Assembly (NCBI GenBank): GCA_902702965.1
Contig: CACRXP010000887.1
Span: 153,536-217,535, forward strand
Length of the DNA: 64,000 nt
Source: Spirometra erinaceieuropaei
Lineage: Eukaryota; Platyhelminthes; Cestoda; Diphyllobothriidea; Diphyllobothriidae
Reading direction: 5' to 3'
Positions within the stretch are counted from its first letter, which is position 1; the number at the start of each line of letters is the position of its first letter. Position numbers and translations under genes: made by a program. The notes beneath the pieces are model-generated. The model did no database searches and was not told the DNA's origin. It was given only the letters and a program-made list of their open reading frames with translations. Positions 1-9,539 of the stretch are shown here, one piece after another.

Positions 1-425
1 AAGACGTCCGAGCCTGTTTTTACGATGTTGTGCCGTGCCTGGGGATCTTGAGGGAGGTCTTTTCGTTTCTTGGTGTTTATTTGTCTATGCGTAGCAAGGT
101 TTTTATGGCGTCTTTGTGGTGGCACTCCTGTCTGCCTTGTCTGCGATCACTTACTGAACTTCGCCATGAAATACAAGCCTGGGTAGATTTTTGCTGTCTA
201 TGCCCACAGCGCGGACGCTCCATTGCCGCCCTGTCCGCCCCAGCATGGTATGGATACGGCAGACACCGGTTCTTTTCAGCTTTACAGTGTTTGTGTTCCT
301 TTCTTATGACTTTATCTTCAGAATTCTTTGGAGGCATCTGGTTGGCTTCTAAGGGCCGAATTATAGTTTCATCGTTTATCTCGAAGTTCCTTGACGTCTT
401 ACTTCCAAGATACGCGGTGTTCTCC
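1..425 (-). pseudogene. RTE-like non-LTR retrotransposon RT C-terminal relic (window edge)
   Basis: On the minus strand, two frames together resemble the region after the RT palm of the endonuclease-RT elements seen elsewhere in this window. One frame starts with a YLGS-x-TSRN-like block near 410 (compare the YLGS/SRN block of the other copies). A second frame carries an RTGVCRIHTMLGRT-like segment followed by LPRLVFHGEVQ. The first frame then resumes with a DRRQGRQ...KDAIKTLL block near 90-130. This order matches the 'IHTMLRQ...LPKRLFYGDV...RRQGGQ' stretch of that family. At least one frameshift and internal stops make it a dead copy, and it continues past base 1. The open plus-strand frame over the same bases is a shadow. 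The assignment is by recalled family similarity, not alignment. Confidence 0.55.
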
Positions 426-983
426 ACCTTTGTAAGGTGAGTTCTATTAACACTGATACGAGATTAGGTGTAATCAGCACTTTGTGCCGGTTGCGTATGA
501 GCACTCTTTTCCCGTGTTAATCGCCAGGCCGGAGACGGAGTAACCGAAGGCGAAGAGATCCTGATCCCGCTATGTTTACTCTTTCGTTGCAATGTTTAAA
601 GCGCAGTCAGTTAAGAACAGTAGATCGCAAACGTTCAACTTGTGTACCCTTGAAGATTTATTTAGACCATCGATATTGAGCAGTTTTCTGTGGGTTCGTA
701 ATTGGTGTCTATCTCCGCTCACTCGTAACGATAGCGTCCGTCAACATGACGGAGACCTTGAGACTGAATAGGGTGGGAACCAGTACGCGGGGCTGCTCAA
801 CCAAATTTTCGCCGTGAATTCTTTGGAGATAGTCCCGTTGTCCTCGAGATGAGCCATCAACCTGCCGTGAAACCGTATTACCATTTGTGTTAATCGTTCA
901 GAACACTCAAACTTCACTACAATTTTATGAATCCATCGTGATTCATTGCGTGGATTTCCTTCACAAGATCGACAACGTTGGTG
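426..983. other. unassigned intergenic DNA
   Basis: No convincing coding frame, tRNA-like box or repeat was recognised here. Base composition resembles the rest of the window. Confidence 0.5.
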
Positions 984-985
984 TA

Positions 986-1880
986 CAGTAGGTGGGTTAA
1001 CTCATGCGATGTCAACCGAAATTCCGAAATGCGTTTTCATTACAAAAGGATCAATTAAATAGGGTTGTAAATCTATAATATACTATATAATATAATATTT
1101 CAGTCATCTCAGGCCGCTGACGTTCGAACGAACTTCCTTCCGGCTGCATGCCAAAACCGCACTCTGTAAAAAAGGACTTCTTATGTAGCATAAATTTTTC
1201 TCATTGATTTTCGATGCTTCTAAATGCCCAATTATATTTAATGGAAAACATGCATAAACATATACACTCTTCTATATACCGTGGAATGGCAGTTCATAAA
1301 TTGTCATGTCTCTGCATTTACCAATGTGGCTTGTAATGTTAGCAATATGGATCAAATCCACTGCTAAATTTTTCGAAACTTTTATGGTCCTCCTTTATTA
1401 CCGTAGAGAAATGTGTGGTTTTCCGTAGGCGGAAAATATACGGCTTGTAGTTTCGAAACCCTGACTCCAATTGTAACGGTAGAGCGAGTTCAATATTATT
1501 CAGAAATTGCACAAGTTTTTGAAAACCGGATTATACTCTTTCGTTAAGTATAAGATTGGCAGAAGACGTAATTGTCTACCGAATGAACCCAAGAGAGAAT
1601 ATTTTTATGCATGATTTCAATGAAATATAATTTGACATTTAGGGGCATTGAAAATTAACCAGAAAAATTCGTCATACATATGTAGTCATTTTTACAGACT
1701 GTGGTTTTTGCATGCAGCCAGAAAGATGTTCTTTCGAAAGCCGACCTCCTGAAGTAACCGAAATATTATAGAATTCTGTTGCAGGTTGACTAGTTTTACA
1801 ACCCTACTTAATTCATCTTTTCGAAACGAAAACGCATTTTGGAATTTCGGTTGACATTTCATGAGTTAGCCCACCTATTG
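986..1880. mobile_element. foldback (near-palindromic) Tc1/mariner-like MITE, copy 1
   Basis: The left end reads CAGTAGGTGGGTTAACTCAT and the right end is its approximate reverse complement (ATGAGTTAGCCCACCTATTG). The element is flanked by TA on both sides (984-985 and 1881-1882). The two halves stay reverse-complementary far inward: the TTCCGAAATGCGTTTTC block near 1023 matches GAAAACGCATTTTGGAA near 1828, and the 'ACTCTGTAAAAAA' and 'CATGCATAAA' blocks recur in mirror order. So nearly the whole 895 bp is one long inverted repeat with almost no loop. No transposase frame is present. TA duplication and CAGT-type termini are typical of Tc1/mariner non-autonomous elements. Related copies lie at 4673-5661 and 16434-17415. 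Confidence 0.85.
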
Positions 1881-1882
1881 TA

Positions 1883-2989
1883 AGTGCTGGTCTTGAGCTT
1901 CTGACACTTGTCTTGCAGTTGGCTGCCCGAAAAAATCATGTCTGTGGTTTCGCGGTGTTTCCACAATCCGAGCTGCACTTCTAAAGAAGTCTTAGCTCTA
2001 GATACGCGCTGAGGCGACTGAGTAGGTCAGTGGTGAGGATTTCTCCTGAGATGTTGAGAAAGGAGGTTTTTCAAAAGGGGTCGGGAGTGCAGGCACATGG
2101 CGACCGCATACTGCAACACCTGGCCTGTCAAGCATTTATCGCACCACGCGTAACCTTCTCCAATACATTCGGAAGCTGCCAATGTTGATAAGCATGCAGA
2201 TCTGTAGCAACCACATTCTAAAAATACTGTAACACTTGTGTGACCCAGTACCCTTATTTGATTTCGACTCTGCTGGTAGAATCGAGTGAGAGTCATCAGC
2301 CCAATAAGGCTCTAGCGATCATGCCTCCTTCTTCGCGACTCCTCCCTGCAACTCGCCTTTTCGCTGCAATCGGCAAATGACTGCTTAGTCATCACTCTCC
2401 ACCAACAATGTGATCTCAATCCGAACTTGCATGGATTGAAATCGTATGTTTACCTCATTCAACCGTTCCGTCGGTCACTGGCGAGTCTATCGTACAGAAC
2501 CTAGTGAGCCAGTGCCTGATGCACGACATAAACCCGTTGTTGTCGCCTCAACTGTCCGCAGTGCCCTCATGCATTTGGCCTCTGACTAGGCCTACTCGGT
2601 CTTATGCGCCTCCAAGACAACCCTCATCAAATTCCGGCAGACAAAACCCCATCACCATACATTCCCCTATCAACGAGTGCACCGCAAATGAAGACGTCTG
2701 ATATCACACACCTCAGGCCCGAGCTAGGCACCTCTCAGGTGGGTTGGAAGTGGGTCCTTTGGCTCCTTCATGTGGCCCCTCTGCTGCACATGGGTTCCCA
2801 GAAATCTCCGCCCCTTGCATGAAATCCTAGTTGACTGTGTTAGGGGCCAGGAAATGCATGCGGTGCGCACAGGCAGGCCGTTCTTAACTCTGTCAGCTAC
2901 CTTTCCCAGTTTCGGCACCAGCTGATTTACTGGCTCGGACAGTCATCCGGGGCAGGAAGAAGGGTAGCCGACTTTCAGAGCACTTTCCT
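1883..2989. other. unassigned DNA with short proline-rich frames only
   Basis: Only short open frames occur. The longest is a minus-strand, cysteine-containing frame at 2027-2296 with no recognisable domain or splice context. Nothing else could be supported. Confidence 0.4.
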
Positions 2990-3284
2990 CCCCACAGACA
3001 ATGTGAAGCGTCCGAGATTATCGTGATGCGCTAAAAAGCGAGGCTTGGAAGGCAACCAACTGGCGATTCAGCTTCCCACTCGCTCTCAGCCCAGAGTGTG
3101 TTTGTGTAGTTGACTGACTGGTAGACTAAGAATTAGACTGCAATGGTTCCGTGTATGTCCTTTATGGCACTCTCACCCACTTGGGATCTGAGGCGATCGT
3201 TTTCTCTTGTGTGGCATCCTGGCCATTTTTTTCGCAGACCCCAGGATGTGGTGGTACGCCTAATTGCGGGTTCACGCCGCGCCA
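2990..3284 (-). repeat. repeat family A fragment fused to a SINE
   Basis: The stretch with 'GTGATGCGCTAAAA...GGCTTGGAAGG...CCAACTGGCG', a GTGTGTTTGTGTAG segment, 'AGACTGCAATGGTTC' and 'CCCCAGGATGTGGTGG' matches, in reverse orientation, blocks found at 28255-28985, 32130-32900 and 46770-47590. It is cut off by the SINE starting near 3285. Orientation is given relative to those copies, which are called plus here by convention only. Family A has no recognised coding capacity. Confidence 0.6.
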
Positions 3285-3500
3285 GAATGTTATTACCGAC
3301 AAAGACAAGGGGACTGGAATGGCCATTCCTGGCTTATTAGCCGTCGTCAGACAGTCATACCCAACCCCGAAGTGTGGAACACCTGGGACTCGATCCCTCA
3401 ACCAATGTCTATAACCACTGGGCCAGGGGCTCGTTTTCCTGTCGGTTTCGGTCGGGAATGTACAATGGTAGAGGGGCGTTCATCTTCTTGTGATGGTTTA
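3285..3500 (-). mobile_element. tRNA-derived SINE (family 1), degenerate copy
   Basis: Read on the minus strand, this contains a decayed tRNA-like head (GGCCCAGTGGTTATAG at the A-box position, then a damaged B box). It is followed by the family body ('GGGTTGGGTATGACTG...', 'CCAGGAATGGCCATTCCAGT') and the 3' block 'CTTTGTCGGTAATAACAT'. The same body occurs at 8566-9066, 25419-25640, 29341-29562 and 58425-58535. It is a non-coding retroposon of the RNA polymerase III type; the B box here (around 3388-3400) is mutated, so this copy should be silent. Confidence 0.75.
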
Positions 3501-4670
3501 GATAAATGCAGAGCAAAGAACTTATCTTTAATGACTGTATGGAACCCTTAAAACGTCAGTGCGCTCAGTGACATTTCAAAGACACTCTGAAACCAAACAG
3601 GTTTTACTATTACTTTCAGTGGTCATGTTAATGTATATTTAATGTATGTATAATGTATGTATGTATTTAATTAATGTATATTTAATTATGCACCTTTACA
3701 GTCATTATAAAATTGCTAATATTCGAATTTTGTTTGAATCAGTATGCGACACAGGTAAGACTGATGGTTGCTGTTCGGTGAGAATCAGTTAAGAAAGAGA
3801 GTAGATCGCGAAGCTCTGTGCAATGCTAGCTGAAAGTAATCATATTACGAAAAAACTATTTTTGCCAAAAATTATGCAGTCAAGTTTTCTTTTAAAATCA
3901 CAAATGATATCGGCCGTCACAATTTCACTTGATAGCGAGTGCCGTCGTCAAGCTACACGTTGGCTGCAGAAACGTTTTCAGAGGCGTAATCGAGTGCGTT
4001 CGTTTCTGGCCTTGCACGAATGAGCGTGTAATTGGGTTGTTAATTTAAACTCAAAAAATCCTCCGGTCTGAGCTAGCAACCTGGTTGCTGATAATCCTGA
4101 ATGCCTAGAATATGCTGCACGTCAAGTGCCTGTAAGATAGGAAAAACAAATGAACATCCTTCAACTTATCCTGGTAAGATAAATCCTGAAGACCACAAAC
4201 CATCTTCGTTGCACCTGCTAGGGGAGGTCAGTATCTTTCCTTATCCAGCCTGGAATTTGTAATCCAAATGGGACGTCAAGAAGCAGCCGACGATTTGACT
4301 AAATAGTTCGAAAAAAATATCTTAAACGCACATCGCAGCGTACTGGTTGGCTTCTGACGGCATCAAATTCGTGCTCGTCCACTTACCCAGATCTCTGTTT
4401 GTTTTCATGTGTTTCATGCAGTCCTGTTCATAGCATCCTGGTGTTTTGAGGATACTTTTCGCTTTGCGCTGAGGTATCGAGGACGACTCAGTAGCATACA
4501 TTAAAACCTGAAAAGCCATCTGTTCGAACAAACACTCGGCCGATGTTCGATTGCAACTTTTGCGTCCTCGGAACGATTGACTTCGGCCATATATTCTAGG
4601 TTGACATCGACACAGTGGAACCGTTGCCTTATACACTCAACGTAACAGGCACATACTTGTAACGGCCAAC
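3501..4670. other. intergenic; AT-rich TGTA/ATTTAA low-complexity patch
   Basis: Around 3625-3700 there is an imperfect tandem of TTAATGTATA / TGTATGTA units. The remaining sequence has only short frames. The 104-codon minus-strand frame at 4322-4636 resembles no family I know. Confidence 0.5.
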
Positions 4671-4672
4671 TA

Positions 4673-5661
4673 TAGCAGGCGTGCTAACTCATGAAATGTT
4701 AACCGAAATTCTGAAATGCCTTTTCGACTCGGAAAGATTGCTTACGTAAGGCTTTACAATTAATCATCTTGCAGCAGGATTCTATAATAATTCATTTGCC
4801 TTGGGATTTCGGCTTTTGAACGAATTTCTTTCCGGCCGCATTCAAAAACCACACTCTGTAAAAAATGATTTCTTAAGTAGCGTGAGTTTTTCTCACTGAT
4901 TTTTGATGCCCCTAAAAATTTAATCATATTTCATGGGGAACATGCATAAAAAAATTCAATCTCTTGCTCACTGGGTAGAAAATTGCATCTTTTTTCCAAT
5001 TTGATATTCGAAGGAAGGGTATAATTGGGTTTCTAAAAACTTTTCCAATTCCCGAATAACTTGGAACCCGACCTGCCGTTGCCCTTGCATTCAAAATTTT
5101 CAAACTACAAGGCGTTTATTTTCGGCCTACGGAAATCCATAAATTTCTCTACGGTTTTAAGAGGAAACCATATGGGGCTCATATAATTGAGCAGTGGATT
5201 TGAGCCACATTGTAAACTTTACAAGAAAGATTATTAAAGGCTGAGACACGATATTTTATGAAAGGGCATTTCAAGGTATGAAAAACCTCATAATAAGAAA
5301 CTTCTTAAGAACCGAATTACGCCCTTTCCTTAAGTATAAAATTTGAAAAAGAAATTTTCTACCGAATATGTAAATAAATACTTTATGCGTGTTTTACACG
5401 GAATATAATTGCATTTTTAAGGACGTCGAAAATCAGTGAGAAAAATTCATGCTACTTAAGTTGTCATTTTTTTTACAGAGCGTGGTCTTTGCATTCGACC
5501 GGAATGAAGTTCTTTCGAACGTCGGCATCCCGAGGTAACTGAATTATTATAGAATTACGCTTCAGGATGATTACTTTTAAATCCTTACTTATGTAATCTT
5601 TTCGGGTCTAACACACATTTATGAATTTCGGTTTACATTTCATGTGTTAGCACACTTACTG
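4673..5661. mobile_element. foldback Tc1/mariner-like MITE, copy 2
   Basis: The right end reads GTTAGCACACTTACTG followed by TA (5662-5663). The left end after TA (4671-4672) is TAGCAGGCGTGCTAAC, a mutated version of the expected CAGTAAGTGTGCTAAC. Internal mirror blocks include 'CCGAAATTCTGAAATGC' near 4703 against 'ATGAATTTCGGTTTACAT' near 5620, and 'ACTCTGTAAAAAATGA' near 4852 against 'CATTTTTTTTACAGAGCG' near 5464. The arms span essentially the full 989 bp. No transposase frame is present. It is the same family as 986-1880 and 16434-17415. Confidence 0.82.
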
Positions 5662-5663
5662 TA

Positions 5664-6811
5664 CTTCACTAAGTGGGCAGAGACCAAACTGATTCAGCCA
5701 CAATATCAAGTCTCCGTTTCAACAGCACTACTTAGCGAATAGGTTTGTGACTTTTGTATTCCTATGTCGCTCCACTTTAGCTCTGAAATCAAGTTTCAAC
5801 ATGAATTGATAACTGAGGTCTGAGATATTTTACTTACACAAAAGAACAGAAACCAACAATATATTATAAAGGGAACGGACAAATAGAGCGCATGAACCGC
5901 AACATAATTAACATACGAAAGCGTTCGCAGAAGACCACCATCCCCAAAACCGGGATATCCGGTTATCATATGCTTTGATGGCGCGTCGCGCTACCGTACA
6001 CATCCCGGGGGATACGTTCCACTTTCTTACTTGTAGGCCAACATTCTAGCTTACCCATCGAGTTCTCTCCTCCCATACCAACTACCGACGCCCTTTTCTA
6101 GATGAATACGTGATGGAAGGACAGAAATCAGAATACTTAAAACTACTCAGCATGTACACATTTGCACGCCTCCTACGACTGACATGAAGATTATTTCATC
6201 CTCGAAACTCATGGAGCGACCTTTCAAAGTGGTGACCCACTAAGATATCGAGCGTTTTCATCCTCAGTATACCAGCTAAATTGTTCAACCGCTGTGAAAA
6301 ACCGTCTGTCATAAACGACATCATACACCTGGTCAACTGGCCGAGGAGCCCACCTCTACTGTGCATCACGACAAGCTCAAGTCATATGGCTCCACACGGC
6401 TATCCCAGGTAGCTTCCCTATCCTCCCTTACATCTGGTTCAATGTCCTGCAATTGGAGTCGGGGTCACTGACGGGTCTGCCACCATGTGGAGTGGTTTGA
6501 AGACCAGGCTGCACCAAAAGTGGGGGAACAGTTATGGAAAAATGGAATAAAGTACAGGACCTTGTTTTAAGCGACAGAGGTTTCGTCCTTTAACTTGGTG
6601 GTAACTAGCATATAGGCGTTGTGTCTTGTTTTGAGTGTCGGAAAATTAATCTCGCTCCCGGTGCAGCTTATGGTTTCCAATTTCTAATTTTTATAACGGT
6701 GAATATTTGAACATCTTGTTTGAGTGTTGGAGATATCTGTTTCTGTACCTACCAAGGGCCTCTTTATCCTTCTTGCATCATTTTTTGGGCTACCGTGCTA
6801 TAGTAAATTTG
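5664..6811. other. unassigned intergenic DNA
   Basis: No gene, repeat or RNA signature was recognised. A plus-strand frame at 6724-6933 overlaps the start of the inverted arm described next and is not considered real. Confidence 0.4.
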
Positions 6812-7034
6812 TTTATCAGAAGACGAGGTGGCGAGCACACGTAGCTTTTGATAAATTCTCGTTGAGCCAGTGCAACTATATGGGGGGGGGGGATGGAAGC
6901 AAAAATACGTCAGTGGTAAGATATATCGATTAAAGTTCGCCTTAAAACACAGGCTGCGTGTGGGAATGTGGGGGAGGGGGGGGGGTAATAACAGTCAATG
7001 TCAGGGCCGGGGGGAGAGCGGAAGGGCGCGGGAG
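6812..7034. repeat. left inverted arm flanking a Penelope-like fragment
   Basis: This ~220-bp segment is the reverse complement (roughly 85-90% by eye) of 7490-7702. Shared landmarks in mirror order are the CAGAAGACGAGGTGGCGAGC outer block, an ATCGATTAAAGTTCGCCTTA block, two poly-G tracts and TCAGGGCCGG. It lies directly 3' of the minus-strand GIY-YIG reading frame. That is where Penelope-like elements carry their 'pseudo-LTR', which is known in direct or inverted orientation. Confidence 0.85.
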
Positions 7035-7440
7035 AGTTGTAGCGTTCGTCGACCTTCGACCATTGTAGGTGCGGAACCTGGACCTGGTTCTTCTGTGTGC
7101 ACAAGATTGGTTTTCGCAACCTGATGGCAGCCGCCTCTGCTGTTGCCTACAGGCGCTGTCCCAGTGGTTTAGCATAGCTTGATGGGACCTTATAGATCAC
7201 ACGAAACGCTTCATTGGGATCTATATGATGTCCGGAATCGACAACATGCGCGAGAATGGAGCTGCTTATGTTCCTAGTTTAGCCTTTTCCCAGCCACGCC
7301 GGAAGGTGTTCTCGTATTCTCTTGGATAAGCGCCGACTCGTGCGACCAATATAACCTGCTCCACAGGAGCAAGTGAAGGAATAGATGTGCATTGAAGTGG
7401 TCTGGGGTGACAACTTATCCTTAACTTCTCCGCGTAAAAT
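7035..7440 (-). pseudogene. Penelope-like element, C-terminal GIY-YIG endonuclease fragment
   Basis: Minus-strand translation from about 7440 gives ...MHIYSFTCSCGAGYIGRTSR, then RLSKRIREHLPAWLGKG, a stop, and a further in-frame stretch (SSILAHVVDSGHHIDPNEAF). The CG-AGYIG block with the following R-x8-R-x2-EH pattern is the GIY-YIG nuclease signature. The 'HVVDSGH' and acidic region after it match the single-strand nickase domain that sits C-terminal to the RT in Penelope-like retroelements. In-frame stops after the WLGKG block and after a GQRL block make this copy dead. The RT domain itself is missing, apparently replaced by the inverted arm at 7490-7702. The enzyme would nick target DNA to prime reverse transcription. 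A second copy of the same domain is at 18590-19110. Confidence 0.8.
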
Positions 7441-7489
7441 AGGGGTAGTAGGGAGGGCTACTTGAACGCTTGCCGCTGGGATGGTTACC

Positions 7490-7702
7490 GCCCTTCCACT
7501 CTCACCCCGGCCCTGACACTGACTGCTATTACCCCCCCCCCCTCCCCCACATTACCACACCCAGCCTATGTTTTAAGGCGAACTTTAATCGATATATCTT
7601 ACCACTGATGTATTTTGTTTCTACCCCCTTCCCATATAATTGTACTGGCCCGACGAGAATTTATCCAAACCTACGTATGCTCGCCACCTCGTCTTCTGAT
7701 TA
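7490..7702. repeat. right inverted arm flanking a Penelope-like fragment
   Basis: This is the inverted partner of 6812-7034. It carries the same GCCCTGACACTGACTG, poly-C, TAATCGATATATCTTACCAC and CCACCTCGTCTTCTGAT blocks. Its position just upstream of the truncated GIY-YIG frame fits an inverted pseudo-LTR arrangement of a Penelope-like element. Confidence 0.82.
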
Positions 7703-7879
7703 CTGCTATGAGGATTTGTTTAATTTAATTGACGTGTACGTTCACATCCCACTTCCTAACTCCCTAATTTGATGATTTGGAAATGTACACACTCTTCCCT
7801 TCATCATTTTCTGTATTCCTATTATTTTGCCTGTCCTGCTTAAGGATTGTATGCGTCCCTCGAATGTTCTCTGCTGATG

Positions 7880-8180
7880 CAGGCGTTACTAACGTCTTTT
7901 GCTCAGAATCGTAGTAGGACAATATTCGCAACGGTCAAGTTATTTGCTGGTCGAATTCTGTATGATGTTTATCCCTTCAATCTAACTTAATTGTTGCAAT
8001 GTCCTTCCGCCACATGCGCTGTGGCTTCTGGCATTTCTCTTGCCGTACTGAGGGCACATTGACGAAATGAAAAACCATTTCTAGGGCAGTATTTTACCTG
8101 CAGAGGGACTGAAATCCAGACAACGGGTCTGGAGTTACCACCAAAATGGTCGTGCAGTATTGTGTAAGCCAATTTATTTG
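7880..8180 (-). pseudogene. dispersed repeat with kinesin-motor-like exon (copy 1)
   Basis: Minus-strand reading gives KLAYTILHDHFGGNSR then PVVWISVPLQ, ending with STAREMPEATAHVAEG. The first part resembles the end of the kinesin motor domain (S/K-L-T-x-L-L-x-D-x-x-GGNS-x-T), and the AR...TAHV-E part sits where the motor passes to its neck linker. A diverged second copy lies at 20240-20535 with the same flanks, including a candidate acceptor tract before the block. There are frame breaks in both. It could instead be an unknown transposon-encoded protein. Both copies lie on the same strand, upstream of a Penelope-like GIY-YIG fragment, so they may have moved with that element. Confidence 0.35.
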
Positions 8181-8565
8181 TTTTTAGACCACGGTGAATG
8201 CAGGATAGCTTGCTAAACGTTTTGGGGTAATGAGTCAGTTTAAGTCACTGTGTAACAAACGATTGTCTTAAGCGACACTTTTACTCCTTCCCCTTTTTTT
8301 TTCGGAATACGAGATCACGTAGACTCTGACTGTCGGTTTCCGCTGCAATCACATGTTAAGTCATCCCTTTTCGTTTAACGTTTCTCCAACTGCTTGTTTT
8401 CGCTATTCCGCGTTCTTTTTCCGCGTTCTTTTCTTTAGTTTCCACACAGCGACATTATCCGTATTACTGTATTATAGACTCATTAATCCAGACGGGTTCC
8501 ACCCTGAGCCTGGAGTTTCAGTCACCTTCTGTTTTACACATATCAGTAAATATATTGTATTAGGC
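8181..8565. other. intergenic, nothing recognised
   Basis: Only short frames; none has recognisable domains. Confidence 0.4.
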
Positions 8566-8876
8566 AGTATGTTATTACTGACAAAGACAAGGGAGACTGG
8601 AATGGCCATTGCTGGCTTATTAGCCATCGTCAGCCAGTCATACCCAACTCCGAAGTGTGGAACGCCCGAAGCTCCAGCTCGCGACCTGTAAGTTAGAAGT
8701 CCACGCCTCTAACCACTGGGCCCCGAGCCCTTTGCCCTGTCGGTTTCGATCGGGAATATACAGTGGTAGGGGGCGCTTACCAATCGTTCTTGTGGAACTC
8801 ACTCGTTCCGTTTTGTCTTACGGAGTCTCTCTAGAGCTCAACCAGCACCCGCACAGCGGTGCATGATATAGGCAGT
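8566..8876 (-). mobile_element. tRNA-derived SINE family 1, long copy with leader
   Basis: On the minus strand the order is: a leader (CCGCTGTGCGGGTGCTGGTT ... GAACGAGTGAGTTCC ... GCGCCCCCTACCACTG ... CCCGATCGAAACCGACAGGG), a tRNA-like head with GGCCCAGTGGTTAGAGGCGT and the 'GACTTCTAAC' anticodon-loop region, the body, and the 3' block CTTTGTCAGTAATAACAT. This is the most complete unit in the window. It sits back to back with the plus-strand copy that starts at 8877. Confidence 0.82.
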
Positions 8877-9066
8877 ATTCCCGATCGAAACCGACAGGGC
8901 AACGGGCTCGGGGTCCAGTGGTTAGAGGCGTGGACTTCTAACTAACAGATCGCGAGTTCGAACCTCGGGTGTTCCATACTTCGGGGTTGGGTATGACTGG
9001 CTGACGACGGCTAATAAGCCAGAAATGGCCATTTCAGTCTCCTTTGTCTTTGTCGGTAATAACATA
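8877..9066 (+). mobile_element. tRNA-derived SINE family 1, plus-strand copy
   Basis: The tRNA-like head is at about 8904-8975, with A-box region TCCAGTGGTTAGAGG and an intact B box GAGTTCGAACCTC. The loop 'GGACTTCTAAC' resembles the anticodon arm of tRNA-Arg(UCU), so I infer an arginine tRNA ancestor. The body 'TTGGGTATGACTGGCTGACG' and 3' block 'GTCTTTGTCGGTAATAACAT' follow. Together with 8566-8876 it forms an inverted pair. Confidence 0.85.
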
Positions 9067-9190
9067 TTTTCTGTACCATAGGCCGCTGTGCGGCTGCTGG
9101 TTGGGCTCGAGAGAGAGCCCGTAAGGCACAACGGAACGAGTGAGTTCCGTAAGAACGATCAGTGAGCGCCCCCTACCATAACTGTATTTG
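9067..9190 (+). repeat. SINE family 1 leader module in tandem
   Basis: After the 3' end of the preceding SINE the leader module starts again: GGCCGCTGTGCGGCTGCTGG, then GAGCCCGTAAGGC, ACGAGTGAGTTCCGTAAGAA and GCGCCCCCTACCATAACTGT. This equals the leader of the 8566-8876 copy. So units can be joined head to tail, or the leader belongs at the 3' end of a longer unit. Confidence 0.7.
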
Positions 9191-9539
9191 TGAGGTACGG
9201 CCTTGACCTTGAGCTGCCTAACAACACCCGGAAAAGCAATGAAGCAAATTATCAAATGGGTAATTCTCGAAAGCGTATAGTAATTAGTATGAGTGGGCCA
9301 GGCCCAAACTCCCGCACTGACATAATCTTGGTTATACATACAGTACTTCTTCAGTAGCTTTACAGAATAAACCTTGTTTTGCCTCTATCACTCTCTTTAT
9401 AGGTTGTTTCTGATGAGTAACAAAAACCCAACGGGTCTGTTCCTGGCAAGGGGGGGAGTGCACCAGACGACTACGTGGAAGTTACAAAACATAGGCAGCA
9501 CTTGAACAGAGGGCGGGTAACATAAAAGAAACATGATGT
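9191..9539. other. intergenic
   Basis: Nothing recognised apart from short frames. Confidence 0.4.

Noticed and set aside
30..440. 136-codon plus-strand open frame at the left edge
   Set aside because: It overlaps the minus-strand RTE-like relic, has no known motif and is read as a shadow.
2027..2296. cysteine-containing minus-strand frame
   Set aside because: Cysteine spacing fits no zinc-binding family I know, and there is no splice or homology support.
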